A stretch of DNA of 64,000 nt from Desmodus rotundus (GCF_022682495.2 NC_071394.1:28182470-28246469); one strand, 5' to 3'; counted from the stretch's first letter, positions 11,640 through 23,849 are shown. Numbers and translations are program-made. Notes: generated by a model from the letters alone, not told the origin.

Positions 11640-12130
11640 TTTTGAAAAGTTCCTAGGAGAGGGAGGAAAAAGATGAAGGACAGAATTATAGGCACATATA
11701 TTTGGGATTTGGAGGAGGGAGGAAAAAGAGAGGCTAGAGAGTAAGGGAAAAATTAGGAGAATGTGGTATTTTAGGCAAAAAAAAAAAGATTTTTAGGAAG
11801 GAGGTGCTAGATGGCCTTATGTTAATGTTTATCTTCTTTTCTGCCTTTAAATTGGGTAGCATGAAGAGGTTATCAAATTGGAGGTCATGGTTAACTTTTA
11901 GGAGTGGAATTCACTTGAGTGGTGAAGCAGGAGGAATCAAGGAATGAATGGAAAGTAGAGAAGTGGAAGCAGCACCAGTAGACTCTGCTTGACAGCCAAG
12001 AAAAGGAGAGAAGTTGGGGGGAAAGTTTGAAGGGATCAAGGTTAAGGAAAGGTTTTAATAGGAAGGGAGGACTTAATATAATTTTAGGAAGAGATGAAGG
12101 ATCTAGGGAGAGGATTTAAAGGTAGAAGGA
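11640..12130 (-). mobile_element. Possible L2 internal segment, antisense (purine-rich)
   Basis: The sequence is strongly purine-biased, with repeated 'gaggagggaggaaaaag' and 'gaagagatgaaggatctaggg' phrases resembling the purine-rich antisense body of L2 copies. The resemblance is weak and simple-sequence drift could explain it. Confidence 0.35.
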
Positions 12131-12514
12131 GTGGAGCCAATAATGATAAGCAATGAAGCACGGCCTTAGTCGAGGTAGAAGGGAGTGTGATTGAGGGTCT
12201 AAGAGCAGTCATTAGTTATGGTGAAGATGGATTTAAAGTGCATTCTGTTTAGAACATGCTCACGCCTTGAACGTCACTTACTGCTGCAGAATCAAAGTAA
12301 AGCATTTTACATGGTGGCCAGATTTCAGCAGAGCCACTAGGCTGAAGGGCAGAATAACTTTTGCTAAGCAATGCTTGGTGGAGGAATGCCGGTTAGTTGT
12401 AGTGGTGGTTCAGTTGCTTAAAAAGTATTCCAAACCTCTGAGCAACTGTATTCTGATCTGCTCTAAAAATAAGTAATTCAGACTGAAACTAATTACTGAA
12501 AGATTTTACCAACT

Positions 12515-13137
12515 TTAAAAAAAACAGTTGGAAAATACGCGTAACATAAAATTCACCATTTTAACCATTTTTAAGTATACAGATCAGTGGCATATTCTTT
12601 CACATTGTTTTACAGCCATCACTACAGTCCATTTTTCAGAACTTTAAAGGTTTTTTCCCTTCTTAAAAAATGTAAAATATACATAATGAAATTTACCATT
12701 TTAGCTATTTTAAGTGACATTAAATATATTAACAATATTCTGCAGCCATAACCACTATTCACCTCCAGAATTTTTTTTATTTTTTCAAACTAAAACTCTA
12801 CTTATTAAACAGAACTTTCCATTCATTGCTCCCTTTCATTACTCTCCAGCCCCAAGTAACCACCATTCTGCTTCTATGAATTTGACTGTTCCGTGCACCT
12901 CATAGAAGTGGGATCATTGAATAATGTCCTTTTGTGCCTGGCTTATTTCACTTACATAATGTCTTCAAGGATTATCCATATCATAGCATCTGTCAAATTT
13001 TTATTCCTTTTTAAGGCTGAATAATACTCCATTGTATATGTATTCCTCATTTTGTTTGTTCATTTATCTGTTGATGGGCTTCTGGGTTATTTCCACCTTT
13101 TGGCTATTGTAAATACTGAACATGGTGTACAATATCT
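12515..13137 (-). mobile_element. L1M, antisense, part 1 (interrupted by HAL1)
   Basis: Antisense L1M 3' end in the usual order: 'cataaaattcaccatttt', 'ttaaccatttttaagtata', 'cagccatcactacagtcc', 'accaccattctgcttct', 'tgtgcctggcttatttcac', 'aaggctgaataatactcc' and 'tctgttgatgggcttctgg'. It breaks at 13137 and resumes at 15159 with 'tcttttggatatatacttag', so the HAL1 between them is a later insertion. Part of the 3' end is repeated (12541 and 12672), suggesting a local duplication or two L1M pieces. Confidence 0.85.
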
Positions 13138-13152
13138 GATATCCTGCTTTTA

Positions 13153-15143
13153 TTTATTTATTGTGAAAGTATATTTTATTGATTACGCTATCACAGTTGT
13201 CTCAGTTTTTTTCTCCCCTTTCTCCCTGTTCTACCTGCACCATCCCCTGCCTCCCCTGCTTTAGTTCATGTCCATGGATCGTACATATAAGTTCTTTGGC
13301 TTCTCCATTTCCTATACTATTCTTAACCTCCGCTTGTCTATTATATGCCTTCCAATAATGCTTCTTATTCCTTGTACTTTTTCCCCCATTCTCCACCTCC
13401 CCCACCCTGCTGATAACCCTCCATGTGGTCTCCATTTCTGAGATTCTGTTCCTGTTCTACTTGTTTCTTTAGTTTGTTTTTGTTTTTTTAGGTTCAGTTG
13501 TTGATAGTTGTGAGTTTGTTGCCACCTTACTGTTCATAGTTTTTGATCTTCTTCTATTTCTTAGATAAGTCCTTTTAACATTTCACATAATACGGGCTTG
13601 GCGATGATGAACTCCTTTAACTTGACCTTATCTGGGAAGCACTTTATCTGCCCTTTCATTTTAAATTATAGTTTTGCTGGCTAGAGTAATCTTAGATGTA
13701 GGTCCTTGCTTTCATGACTTCAAATACTTCTTTCCAGCCCCTTCTTGTCTGCAAGGTCTCTTTTGAGAAATCAGCTGATAACCTTATGGGAACTCCTTAG
13801 TAGGTAACTGTCTCCTTTTTTCTTACTGCTTTTAGGATTCTCTCCTTATCTTTAATCTTGGGTAATGTAATTATGATGTGTCTTGGTGTGTTTCTTCTTG
13901 AGTTCAATTTCTTTGGGACTCTCTGAGCTTCCTGGACTTCCTGGAAATCCATTTCCTTTGCCAGATTGGGGAAGTTTTCCTTCATTATTTGTTCAAATAA
14001 GTTTTCAGTTTCTTGCTCTTCCTCTTTTCCTTCTGGTACCCCTATGATTCGGATATTGGAATGTTTAAAGTTGTCCTAGAGGTTCCCAAGCCTCTCCTCA
14101 TTTTTTTTTTAATTCTTGTTTCTTCATTCTGTTCCAGTTGGATATTTATTTCTTCTTTTTGTTCCAAACCTTTAGTCCAAAAGTTTATTTCAGTAATTTA
14201 ATTTCATATTAAAGTTATTAATGACAGTTTTATTTGTTGTTTATAAATGTTGATTTGAGTCCCGGTTTCCTTCCAGTCACTGTTGGTTCCCTGTATATTT
14301 TGCTTTATTTCACTCTGGGTAGCCTTCATTTCTTCCTTCATTTTGCAACCAAACTCAAACCATTTCTGTGAGCATCCTGATTACCAGTGTTTTGAACTCT
14401 GCATCAGATAGGTTGGCTATCTCCTCATCACTTAGTTTTCTTTTGGAGTTTTGATCTGTCCTTTCATTTTGGCCGTATTTCTTTGTCTTGGTGCATCTGT
14501 TATGTTGTAAGGGGGGTGGAGCCTTGGGTATTCACCAGGGCAGGGCAACCCTCTTTGCTGCGTTGTGGCACTCTATGTGGGGAGGGGTCAGAGAGGGAAC
14601 AGTGTCACTTACTCCACTCTCTCCCCACTTTCTGTCACTTCCCTCGCCTCCTACAAGTGGATTGTGCCCTTTTGGTGCTGATTCCCAGGTGGGTGGGTTT
14701 GTGTACTTCTAGGACCCAATGGGCCTCTCCAACAGATTCTCTAGTGAGACTGAGAGTTTCTCCCGCCATGGCAACCCCTATAGCACTTCACAGCCAGCGG
14801 TTTTGAGTCTTTAGTTTCTTGCACTGAAATCCTGGGTTTCCCTGTCTGTCTCGCTCCCCAGTAGTTGTGCCGGCTTATCATTGTACAGATGCAGGACCAC
14901 CCGCTCTGCCAGCCCCTGCCTCCCAGGGTCCTCCACCTTGCAGCACTTCCTCTCTGCCTGGCTGCTGGTATCTGCCCGGCTGCCCATCTATGCCTCTGCT
15001 ACCAGTCTGGATGAATGTTTCTTTAACTCCTTGGTTGTTGAAGTTCCTTGCAGCTTGATTTTCTGGCAGTTCTGTTTTTTTGTTGTTGTTGTTTTGGGAG
15101 GTGAAGCGTTTCTACCTATACCTCCATGTTGGCCAGAACTCGT
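13153..15143 (-). mobile_element. HAL1-like (ORF1-only, 'half-L1') LINE, antisense, near full length
   Basis: Read on the minus strand, the element starts about 15143 with a 5' end 'ttctggccaacatggagg', has a G+C-rich 5' UTR (about 14480-15120) and an L1 ORF1-like section (about 13500-14450). It ends with a 3' tail 'aatcaataaaatata' near 13160-13200. No ORF2 endonuclease or RT sequence is present, and the total of 2 kb fits HAL1 elements, which lack ORF2. It is bracketed by a 15-bp duplication, gatatcctgctttta (13138-13152) and gatttcctgctttta (15144-15158), 14/15 identical, inside the L1M. ORF1 is broken by stops and by the foreign 72 bp at 14179-14250, so the copy is inactive. Confidence 0.82.
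14179..14250 (+). repeat. 72-bp perfect direct duplicate (inserted copy, within HAL1)
   Basis: Bases 14179-14250 are identical to 15704-15775 in the same orientation, 1,525 bp apart. HAL1-like text continues on both sides of this copy, so this one is taken to be the insertion and 15704-15775 the source. See findings. Confidence 0.95.
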
Positions 15144-15158
15144 GATTTCCTGCTTTTA

Positions 15159-15290
15159 AATCTTTTGGATATATACTTAGAAGTGCAATTGCTAGATTAT
15201 ATGATAATTCTGTGGTTAATTTTTTGGGACCCACCATACTGTTTTCCCCCACTCACCCAACTCCATTGATATTCAACATACAGATCAGAG
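15159..15290 (-). mobile_element. L1M, antisense, part 2 (continuation after HAL1)
   Basis: 'tcttttggatatatacttag', 'aagtgcaattgctagat', 'tatgataattctgtgg' and 'ccaccatactgttttcc' continue the antisense L1M text that stops at 13137. The distal end is approximate. Confidence 0.8.
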
Positions 15291-16470
15291 GGGCTATAGA
15301 GAATGCATAATATTGAAATTTAGATATTTATGGAGCTCATGAGATGCAAGAAAGTTGTATCTTTGTTTAGGGTGAATCACATTAAAATAGTTCTAGGAAG
15401 TTAGCTGACTTCTTAAAGATCTTCAGAGAAAAAGATAACATTTCAAAAATAATCTTTATACTTGTAAAGTTCTTTCTCATAGCACATGAAGTTGTTGATG
15501 TGTGATGTAGAATGTTTTATTTCCCACAAACCTTGTTCATTTGATCTATTTTTATATATAAAGCATTCAATGTGTATTTTTCTTTCATTGTTAAACATTT
15601 GGCTGTTTTAAAAGCTTGACCTAAACTCTGTACTTTTGAACCACTAAGAGGTTGCATGCATCATGCTCCAATTCTTGACTGATGTCAACATAATAAAATA
15701 TTTAAAAGTTTATTTCAGTAATTTAATTTCATATTAAAGTTATTAATGACAGTTTTATTTGTTGTTTATAAATGTGTACTTAAAATATGGTTATCATTCC
15801 CAATAGGAACCTTTTATAACACATTTAATGGAAATTTATAAGATAAACATTAGACATGAGAAAGAAAACAAAAAGTCTGCTAATGGTAAAACAAGTATGT
15901 GAGGCCAAGAAATGGAAAATATTAACTATTCTCTTACTTTTGGAATATTTCATGGTTTTTCTTTTGAGATATTAGTTGAAAGTGCCACATAATTTCTTCT
16001 AGTAACTTTTTATTTGAGGTGTGAAGTCTTTTCAGATTTGACCTCTTGGCTGCTATAATGGATAGTTTGGGAGCTGACTGTGATCTCTTTACTTAGTGAC
16101 ATTTTCCCTAAAGTGTAGAATAAGAGTTTGAAATATGGAATAATTTTTTCTACTTATGTCTCTTTAAATCTTAAAACAGGAAATGAAGTAATGATCTCTG
16201 ATATCTATAAATACAGCCTTATGATTTTATGCCTTTTCTTTCTTTGCTTTCCCTGGGTCTTGATTCCCATTTTGTCTTCTATAATGAAGAATTTTTCTAA
16301 TTCATCACAAATTGAAACTTTTATTCACTTTGTAAATATATGTCTAATTCTTTTAGTAGTGCTTTACATACTACATTATTTTAATATTTGAGTATAACTA
16401 TATTTATGATTTATGGGCTTAAATATACAAAATAGTTCTTTAGTTGTTATTTTATGTATATTTATTTAAT
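15291..16470. other. Intron without other recognised features
   Basis: Apart from the 72-bp source copy, this AT-rich segment shows no family I recognise. An 87-residue open frame at 16128-16391 is hydrophobic but AT-driven, with no upstream or downstream gene context. Confidence 0.5.
15704..15775 (+). repeat. 72-bp perfect direct duplicate (presumed source)
   Basis: This is the partner of 14179-14250. It lies in sequence without a recognised repeat family, downstream of the HAL1/L1M block. Confidence 0.95.
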
Positions 16471-16480
16471 AATTTAGTTC

Positions 16481-16706
16481 TTGCTCTGACTGGTGTGGCC
16501 CTGTTGGTTGGGCATTGACCTGCAAAGCAAAAGGTTGCTCATTTGACTCCTGGTCAGGGCACATGCCTGGGATGGGGGCCAGGCCCCTGCTTTGGGGCAC
16601 ACGAGAGGCAACCGATCAGTGTTTCTCTTGTGCATCGATGCTTCTCTCCCTCTTTTTCTCCCTACCTCCCCTTCTCTTAAAAATAAATAAATAAAATCTT
16701 TAAAAA
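16481..16706 (+). mobile_element. Ves SINE, sense, with target-site duplication
   Basis: Head 'ctctgactggtgtggccctg', then 'tggtcagggcacatgcctgg', 'aggcaaccgatcagtgtttc', a CT-rich block and the tail aaataaataaataaaatctttaaa. A 10-bp duplication aatttagttc flanks it at 16471-16480 and 16707-16716. The intact duplication suggests a fairly young insertion. Confidence 0.93.
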
Positions 16707-17054
16707 AATTTAGTTCCTTTTTCCAGATAGTTAAATATATAATGAGTTAATGTATGTCAAAATTACATTTATAACACAGACAACATGGAACAATGAATAT
16801 ACTAAGTAATTTTTTAGTTGCCATTTTACATATGTATATCCTGTATAAGTATCTTTTTGAGGGGAAATGAGTTCCTGGTAGATGAATTACTTATTTTTAT
16901 GATAAATGTAAATAATACAAATTATTAAAATGTATACTTAAAAGTAAACATGAAACTGTAAACCTTTGTATATCATTTGAATTTTTGGATGAATAAACAA
17001 TATCCTGTGCATTTACTATTATTTTATAGTATGGATAATAATAATAGAAGAATA

Positions 17055-17349
17055 GACTTCTGGCCAAGATGGAGGCGTAGGTAGATGCACTTTGCCTCCT
17101 CACACAACCAAAAGAAGGACAACAAATTTAAAAACAAAAAATAACCAGAACTGCCAAAAAATCGAACTATATGGAAGTCTGACAACCAAGGAATTAAGGA
17201 AGAAACATTCATCCAGACCAGTTGGAGAGGTGGAGACGGGCAGCCGGGGCAGAGAGGACTTGCGGCAAAGCAGGGGCTGGAGGACAGACGGGTGAAGAGG
17301 CGCTATATTGATTATATAGCATAGTCAATAAAATATATTTTAAAAATAA
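17055..17349 (+). mobile_element. Miniature HAL1 derivative (5' end joined to 3' tail)
   Basis: About 245 bp starting 'gacttctggccaagatggag' are clearly homologous to the 5' end of the HAL1 at 15143 (read on the opposite strand), including 'agaactgccaaaaaatc', 'acaaccaaggaatta' and 'gaaacattcatccagac'. At about 17300 the text jumps to the HAL1 3' end 'agcatagtcaataaaatata' and an A-rich tail. The rest of the 5' UTR, ORF1 and the 3' UTR body are missing. No convincing target-site duplication was found. Confidence 0.75.
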
Positions 17350-17429
17350 CAATTATAGCTGATTTTACTGAACCTTTTCTGTATGCTTGCCATTGTTCTA
17401 AATATTTTTGAGTGTCAATAAATTATTCT

Positions 17430-17820
17430 TTTTAATTTAAATTTACTGAGATGAAATTAATACAATTAACCATTCTAAAGTGAACATTTTGGTGGCATTT
17501 AATATATTTACAATATCATGTAACTGTTACCTCTGTCTAGTTCTAAAATATTCCCATCATTCCCAAATAAAGCTCAGTACTTGTTCAGCATTTTGTTCTT
17601 GTTCCTTCCTTTTGCCAGACTCTGACAGCCACCAGTCTGCATTCTGTCACTGTGTCCTTCCCTGTTCTGCATCTGTTCACTGTGGACTACATTTCCTATG
17701 GATGGAATCATGCAATATGTGGTCTTTTGTCACTGGCTTCTTTCACTTGGCCTTATGTTTTCAAAGTTCATCCATGTAGCATGTTTCAGTACTTTTTTTC
17801 TTTTTATGGTTGTGTTCTAT
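17430..17820 (-). mobile_element. L1M 3' end, antisense
   Basis: 'attaaccattctaaagtgaac', 'catttaatatatttacaat', 'cagccaccagtctgcattctg', 'tggaatcatgcaatatgtgg' and 'tcatccatgtagcatgt' are in the order of antisense L1M 3' copies. Confidence 0.8.
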
Positions 17821-17829
17821 GTATTTTGT

Positions 17830-18000
17830 GTGTACTAATTTATTTTAATCCTTACAACAACCCTATGAAGTAGGTGTTACTGCTATTATCTGGAGTTTAT
17901 AGATAATAAAAGTAATGTATAGAGAGGTGGTATAACTAGTAACTGAAGAATCAGGATTAATTAGAATCTAGGCAGTGGACTCTAGGACCTGTCGTTTTAA
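17830..18000 (+). mobile_element. MIR SINE, sense
   Basis: 'aatccttacaacaaccctatg', 'aagtaggtgttactgctatt' and the following core match MIR ('cctcacaacaaccctatgaggtaggtactattat'). Confidence 0.8.
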
Positions 18001-19465
18001 CCAAGATGTAATATAGTATTGTATTTATCCTTTTGTAAAGTAGTAAAGTAGATCCTAAGTATATGTTGAACTAGATTGGAAAGGGAGTTCTGTAATAAGG
18101 GAGAATTGGGAAAAATTTATGTGGTATAGCTTGGTGTCTGGGCAATGAGAAAGTTTAGAGGCCATTCATAAAATATGTAAGACCAAAATATTTATTAATT
18201 ATAAGCATTATCATTTTGATACTTCGGGATTTTTGGAGCTAAATACCTCCCCAAATTTATAATGTCTTATTTTCTTTGAGAAACACAGCAAAGTGTGGTA
18301 GCTGTTTCTTGGAGATATGAAGCATTTCACAACAGTTGTATGGCTTTTCCTTATGTAAAATTTAAGCCTGCATCAAAAGTTCTCCAAGGTCACCCCTCCC
18401 TGCAATTAATAGCTTGATGATCGGAACATGCCAGAATTTGGCAGTTTCCTAGCATTCTGATCACTAACCCTGTTACCACCTAATTTCCCACTTCTTTTTT
18501 TTTGAGAAAAGTTAAATCATCTCAAATAATCCTTCGCTCTTAAATTATATGGGTGACTCTATTTGGAAATAGATAAAGCATCCTTTTGATTGCTTTGAAC
18601 CCTTCAGGGAAATAAAGATTTCTGTTACAGACTTTTTCTCTTAACCGAACCTTGAGTACCAGAAGACAAAACAAAACACAAAGCTCTTTCTCTTCTCAAT
18701 CTCCTAGAGCCAGCAGAGGAGATGGTGATGTTGTCCAAATAATTAGCTTGATGACATGTAGATGAGAGATTTTATGGAAAACAGATTTTTGAGCCATAAT
18801 TTTATTATAATGCCAGATACATGATATTATAGAAAATGTTTCCCTCAGGGCAGTAAAGAATTTATAACCCCAAATCTCAGCGCTTATCTCAGATAAGTTT
18901 ATCAATGAGTCCTTAAGCATTTTGTTGTACATAATATAAAAGATTTTATTTGCTATCTTTATACAAATAACCACATTGTTAATTTCCTTTTCATATGGAC
19001 TGTTCATTGAATTTATGGCATTTTAATCTGTTTGTAATTATAATTAACAGCATCCACACTTTGCTTCTCCTAGAGGGAAGTGGGTTTTTTCCCTCAAATG
19101 GATTTAGACAGGTTCTAGGGGCAAAGTCTCTAGGTAAGGAGTTAGCCCTTCTGCTCACACAGGCTGTCCTCTGTTTTCATGCGTATGTTTCCGAACGTCC
19201 GTTGACCGAAATAAGAGAAGATTCTCAGCCTGGAGAACTTTATTATGTGTTGTTTGATTTCACTTGCTTGTCAATAATGTATTTCTAGTATTTTACACAC
19301 GTTCTTTAATATGGACTCTTTCACATTTAAGCACACTGTTGACTGTATGGGATTTAATGAGCTGCTTCTTGAGCCTAAGGATCTGATGTTAAATCTAATG
19401 ATTTCTCTGCACATCTAGACTGTTACTTTTTCACATGTGTCAGTATTTCTTTTCTATTCCTTTTT
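18001..19465. other. Intron without recognised features
   Basis: AT-rich single-copy-looking sequence with no element or gene I can name. Confidence 0.5.
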
Positions 19466-19467
19466 TT

Positions 19468-19692
19468 AATCTTCACTTGAGGATATGTATATTGATCTTT
19501 TAGGGGAGGGGGAGAGAGAGGTGAGAGACAGAGACGTAAGTGTGAGAGAAAAACATCAATTGGTTGCCTGCTGTATGCATCCCAACTGGGAACTGAACCC
19601 GCAACCTAGATATGTTCTCTGACCAGGGGTCGAACCTGCAACTTTTTGGTTATGGGATGATGCTCCAACCAATTAAGCCACCTGGCCAGGGC
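19468..19692 (-). mobile_element. Ves SINE (long subtype), antisense
   Basis: 'cttcacttgaggatatgtat', GA-rich block, 'aaaaacatcaattggttgcc', 'gaaccctgaccaggggtcgaac'-like double tRNA motif (one at about 19580-19600, one at about 19620-19645) and head 'aagccacctggccagggc'. The duplicated 'cgaacctgcaac' part makes this subtype longer than the others. tctattc on both sides may be the target duplication. Confidence 0.88.
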
Positions 19693-22600
19693 ATCTATTC
19701 ATTTTTTATACATTGATGTAAGTGCTAATTTTAAATATTTGTCAAGATGAAACCGTTGAAAAGGGTTGAAAAGTTATCTGTAAGTACAGTTATCAACTAG
19801 AGTTATAGATGATAGAATTTATAGTTGAAGGATGCTGGGAGCTAGAGCCTTCTCTGAATATCTCTCAATTTCATCAGTGGATTGTTTCTTCCTTCATGTG
19901 AAAGGCATCCAGAATCTCCTCTGCCTTCAGGTACCTTGGAAGGGCTAGGCCATTAGAACAGAACAGGAGAAAGGAAGTAAATGAAGGAAAGGAGGAGCAG
20001 GAGATTTGTTTGGCTTATGTGTCATAGGGAATGGTACTGTGTTGCCTTCAGTTGTTTAACATGCTACTTGACTCTTTTGTAGGCTCTGTATTTCCCTACT
20101 TATTCACTGATTTTGGGCATAGTTCCTTGACTGTCTATGTGAAGCACCCTAAGAAGACATGATAGAAATGTCTTTTGTTCTAAAATTTCCACTTTTAATT
20201 TTTGAAAGATTGCCACTTACTTGTAAAACAAATATTTTAGATGAATCTATTTCCCCTGCCTTTTTATTCTTTGAAAGGCTGTACAAAGAGTATTAGAATG
20301 TACAAAGGACAAGACTTCCTGCATTTGAGCCAACCAGATACACACATCTGAAACTTAGTGGGTTCGACATTAGGGGAAGCTTTCCTGGATCACAGGACTT
20401 GATTGTGTTGGTAAAACATATTCTGGTTCTAGCATTTCTGTGAAAGCAATTCAAAATTAGAATGCTAGGCCAATAAATCTTTTGTGCTTCTATGAGATAA
20501 TGGAGAATGTAAGAAAAATAGAATTTCTAAAATTTGAAGAATGATATTTAAGTATTTATTGTTAGGTAACACATTGCTTAAGCCTTAAGAGATAAGTAAG
20601 CCATTAATGAGTTGAGGCTAATTTGTTTATAGTTAACTTGTTTGTTAATGAGCTCATTGATTTACAATAAGATATAGAATACTGGATACCTACTAGATAA
20701 TCAAATGTTCAAGTCTTTTGATTTTAAGTCTGTTTATATGAAGCATAAGAAAAAGATTAATTTGGCACGTGTAATCAAGTAGCAGAAGCAGTTTGAAAGC
20801 TGGACACAATTGAAATATAATTGGAATTAAATGGAAAACATTTATTTCATATTGGTAAATGAGGTTTTAATTAAAGTAAAATTGGCTCATCTTTTTTTGA
20901 CATTTCTTTGAGAAGGAAATTCAAAACACACTTCAGTTGATGGTTGGCTTTCTCTGACTTTGATTAATCACTTTCAAAGTAAGCCATAGACCAGTACAGT
21001 AATTTTATAATTATGCACAAGTGAGATTATTTGAAACTTTAACTAATGTAACCGTAAAGGAAGTTTTACATTGGTCAACTTTATGTAATGCTGTGTATTT
21101 TTCTTTTGTCATTCAAATACAAGTGCTAATCTGAAAAAAGATACTATTATTTTTGCAAATAAAATTTAATGGGAGAAAATTTTAAACTAGAAATATTAGT
21201 TTAAAAGGTATTTATTAATACTAAAAACTTAAACTTTTTTGGAAAACCAGCTGATGAAATCCTCAGTGTAGTTAAGCATTGGAAAGAATCCAACTAATGG
21301 AGTTGACTTTAAGTTATGATTCCACACTAATGAATGAACTTGTGTTTCCCCAGAGCACTGCTAAAAATAAAACTTTGAACTGTCTGAAAGATTTGAAACG
21401 ACAATGGAATTTGATTATTTATGATCAGAATAAAAGAAATTTAATCTGTACAAGATGAAATGCCCCTACAAGATCAAAATTTTTTCAAGTTTAAAAACTG
21501 ATTAACAGAGAAATTATTTTCTAATTAAATTAATAAAACTGCAGCGTGTGCATCTCATTTTACCTTTATGTCTAGAATCTTCATTGGTAACAAAGTTGTT
21601 AACTCTTTCTGAAAGACTGATAGTCTTATGAAGAACGTCAACCTATCTGCAGTATTACCTATCTGAAAACTTCTTTTAAGCTCATTTCTTAGAATAAAAC
21701 TCTTAACAAAATAAAGTGTTTTATCTCTGATAATATAAAATAAGTAAGACAAGTTTAATAGTGCAATGTATTTCTTAAGAGGCACTTGCTTCATCTCTTT
21801 TAGGAATTAAAAAAAGTACTGTTTAATGGTAGAAGCCAAGTACTTATATTCTTTTCAATACTAAATACTAATATCAATAAAATAAAATTTATTGGATTTT
21901 TATAGTAGAAACTTCATTCAGTTCTTAAAAATAAAGCTTATACCACAGTTAGGTTTATGAGGAATGGATAAGGTTTTCATAATATTATTAATTACACAAC
22001 TTTTTCCTTACATGTTGTGAATCTAAATTATTTTGTGCTTGATTTGTAATTTTAAAACTGCATAGATTCAAAACGAATTAAAATCTTTTTGAAAAGACTG
22101 TCAAAGTTTATACTTGTTCTGTTTCCTTATTTTGACATGCCTTTTATTATATATTCATTCCATTTTTTAAATGATGCTGAATATTTAATGAAAGAAAGTT
22201 TTTTTAAAAGGAAGTGTTGCCAATCAGTCTAAATTTGTTACAGTTAAAATTTGATGGTCTACAGACAATTTATAATCCTTTTCTTGTTATAAAATATTGT
22301 CAAATTTATAGTAGTATCAGTTAGAAAGTTTATGGAAACATTGTTTAAGGTGGTTTAAAATAGAACTAAATCTTTAATTTGAATTTGATGGCACCTGTTT
22401 TCATTTTGTTCCCCCGGCAACAACACTGGTACCTAAATTGCCCATAGACCACCCTGGTTTTTGAGAAGAATGAAATCATTCTGAGTTTTTTTTTTTTAAT
22501 TTCATCCTTTTACTGACTAAATGTTTAAACAGAGTTATAAAACATCTGTCAAAGTTTGTGAACTCACTTTGGAGTAAAAGAGTTTAGGACACGGAATTGG

Positions 22601-23840
22601 AAGTTTTGCATAAAAATCTCCAAGTAATTTTAGTTTGTCTTTCTTAGTTATGCAAAAATTTTTATTAGAATTAGAAATTAGAAAAGTAACTGACAGCAAC
22701 AAGAAAAAAAGTATGTAGACTTAGAAAGTCATCTCGGAAAACTAGCTTCCTGTCTTTCATTTACTGATAATTGAGGTTTTGCTTTTTTATTTTTAAAGGC
22801 AGCCTGATCTTTGTTTTCTGGAAGGGCCAGAGGAGTCAAGGTGTGTGAATAAAGTTACATTCTCAAGACTCCCGTGGGAGAGAGATAAAGCTGACACAAA
22901 TTTTATCTTTTCTCATAGGGTCTGCGTTTTTTTTCCTGCTTCACCATTGATTCATGTGTTCAGGGCATTATGAAATGTCATTATTCTATCTCTTTTAGTT
23001 GTGGGTAATTTAGATGTACATGAAGTAAAATAAGTGGCTAATAATACTTAATTTTCCCTGTCCACAGATCAAACTTGAGTGTCTTGTAATAAGCACACTA
23101 AGCCACCCATGTTATATTAACATGGATTCTTTTGGCAATTTTCTTGATCAAGTGAGATTTTATTTGTGTTTTCCAAAGGAAAATGCATTGGGGAAAATGC
23201 TGGTTTACTTTGAAAGAATCAGGTGTGTAAGTCAGAGAATCTTTGTTTTACTTATATTTGACAGTCCTTTTTCATATAGGTTCTGTCTCCTGCCATGGAG
23301 ATATGTATTGGAGGCTGAATCCCTAAACCTAACTTGTTTAGGTAGAGCTTTATATAGAACCAGCAAAGGTGCTAATATATTTGACATCTTTTCAAGGTAT
23401 ATTCTGCCATTCTTTTTTTTACTATAAGATTACTTTTCCTTATATGAATAATTTTTCTGTTTTTCTTAATGAGAAGCATGTGGCTGAGTAATCATCTCTC
23501 TCCCTAGTAATATTTTCTGTATTAGTAAGCTATTATAGAAAATGTACCTTGGATGAATCAGAGTTTCTCAGTATACTTTTTTTGACATTTACCAAAACCA
23601 TTGTCAGGGTTAGGAGATTATTCTGGTGTAATAGAATGTTATTTGAATGAGGGATTCATTTTCATCCTGTGAAAACCAGTTATTAGGAGAAATTCACTTA
23701 TTTACTCTGTTCATTCATTTTGAAGGGACTGGAAAAACTTGTGTTGACATTCCCTATACATCTTGATGCCTTATATAACCAATTCCTTCAGTGACATATA
23801 AATCCTGGTGGCATTTAAAAAATTTGGCTTCTTCATTGGG
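19693..23840. other. Long repeat-poor intron segment
   Basis: Over 4 kb with no recognisable SINE, LINE, LTR or DNA transposon, the longest such run in the window. Short T or A runs occur. It is the first place to look for conserved intronic enhancers, although no such element can be shown without a cross-species alignment. Confidence 0.5.
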
Positions 23841-23849
23841 TAATAATAT

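Noticed and set aside
16128..16391. Hydrophobic 87-codon open frame
   Set aside because: Thymine-rich codons give Leu/Phe/Ile by chance in AT-rich intron. There is no signal of selection or gene structure.
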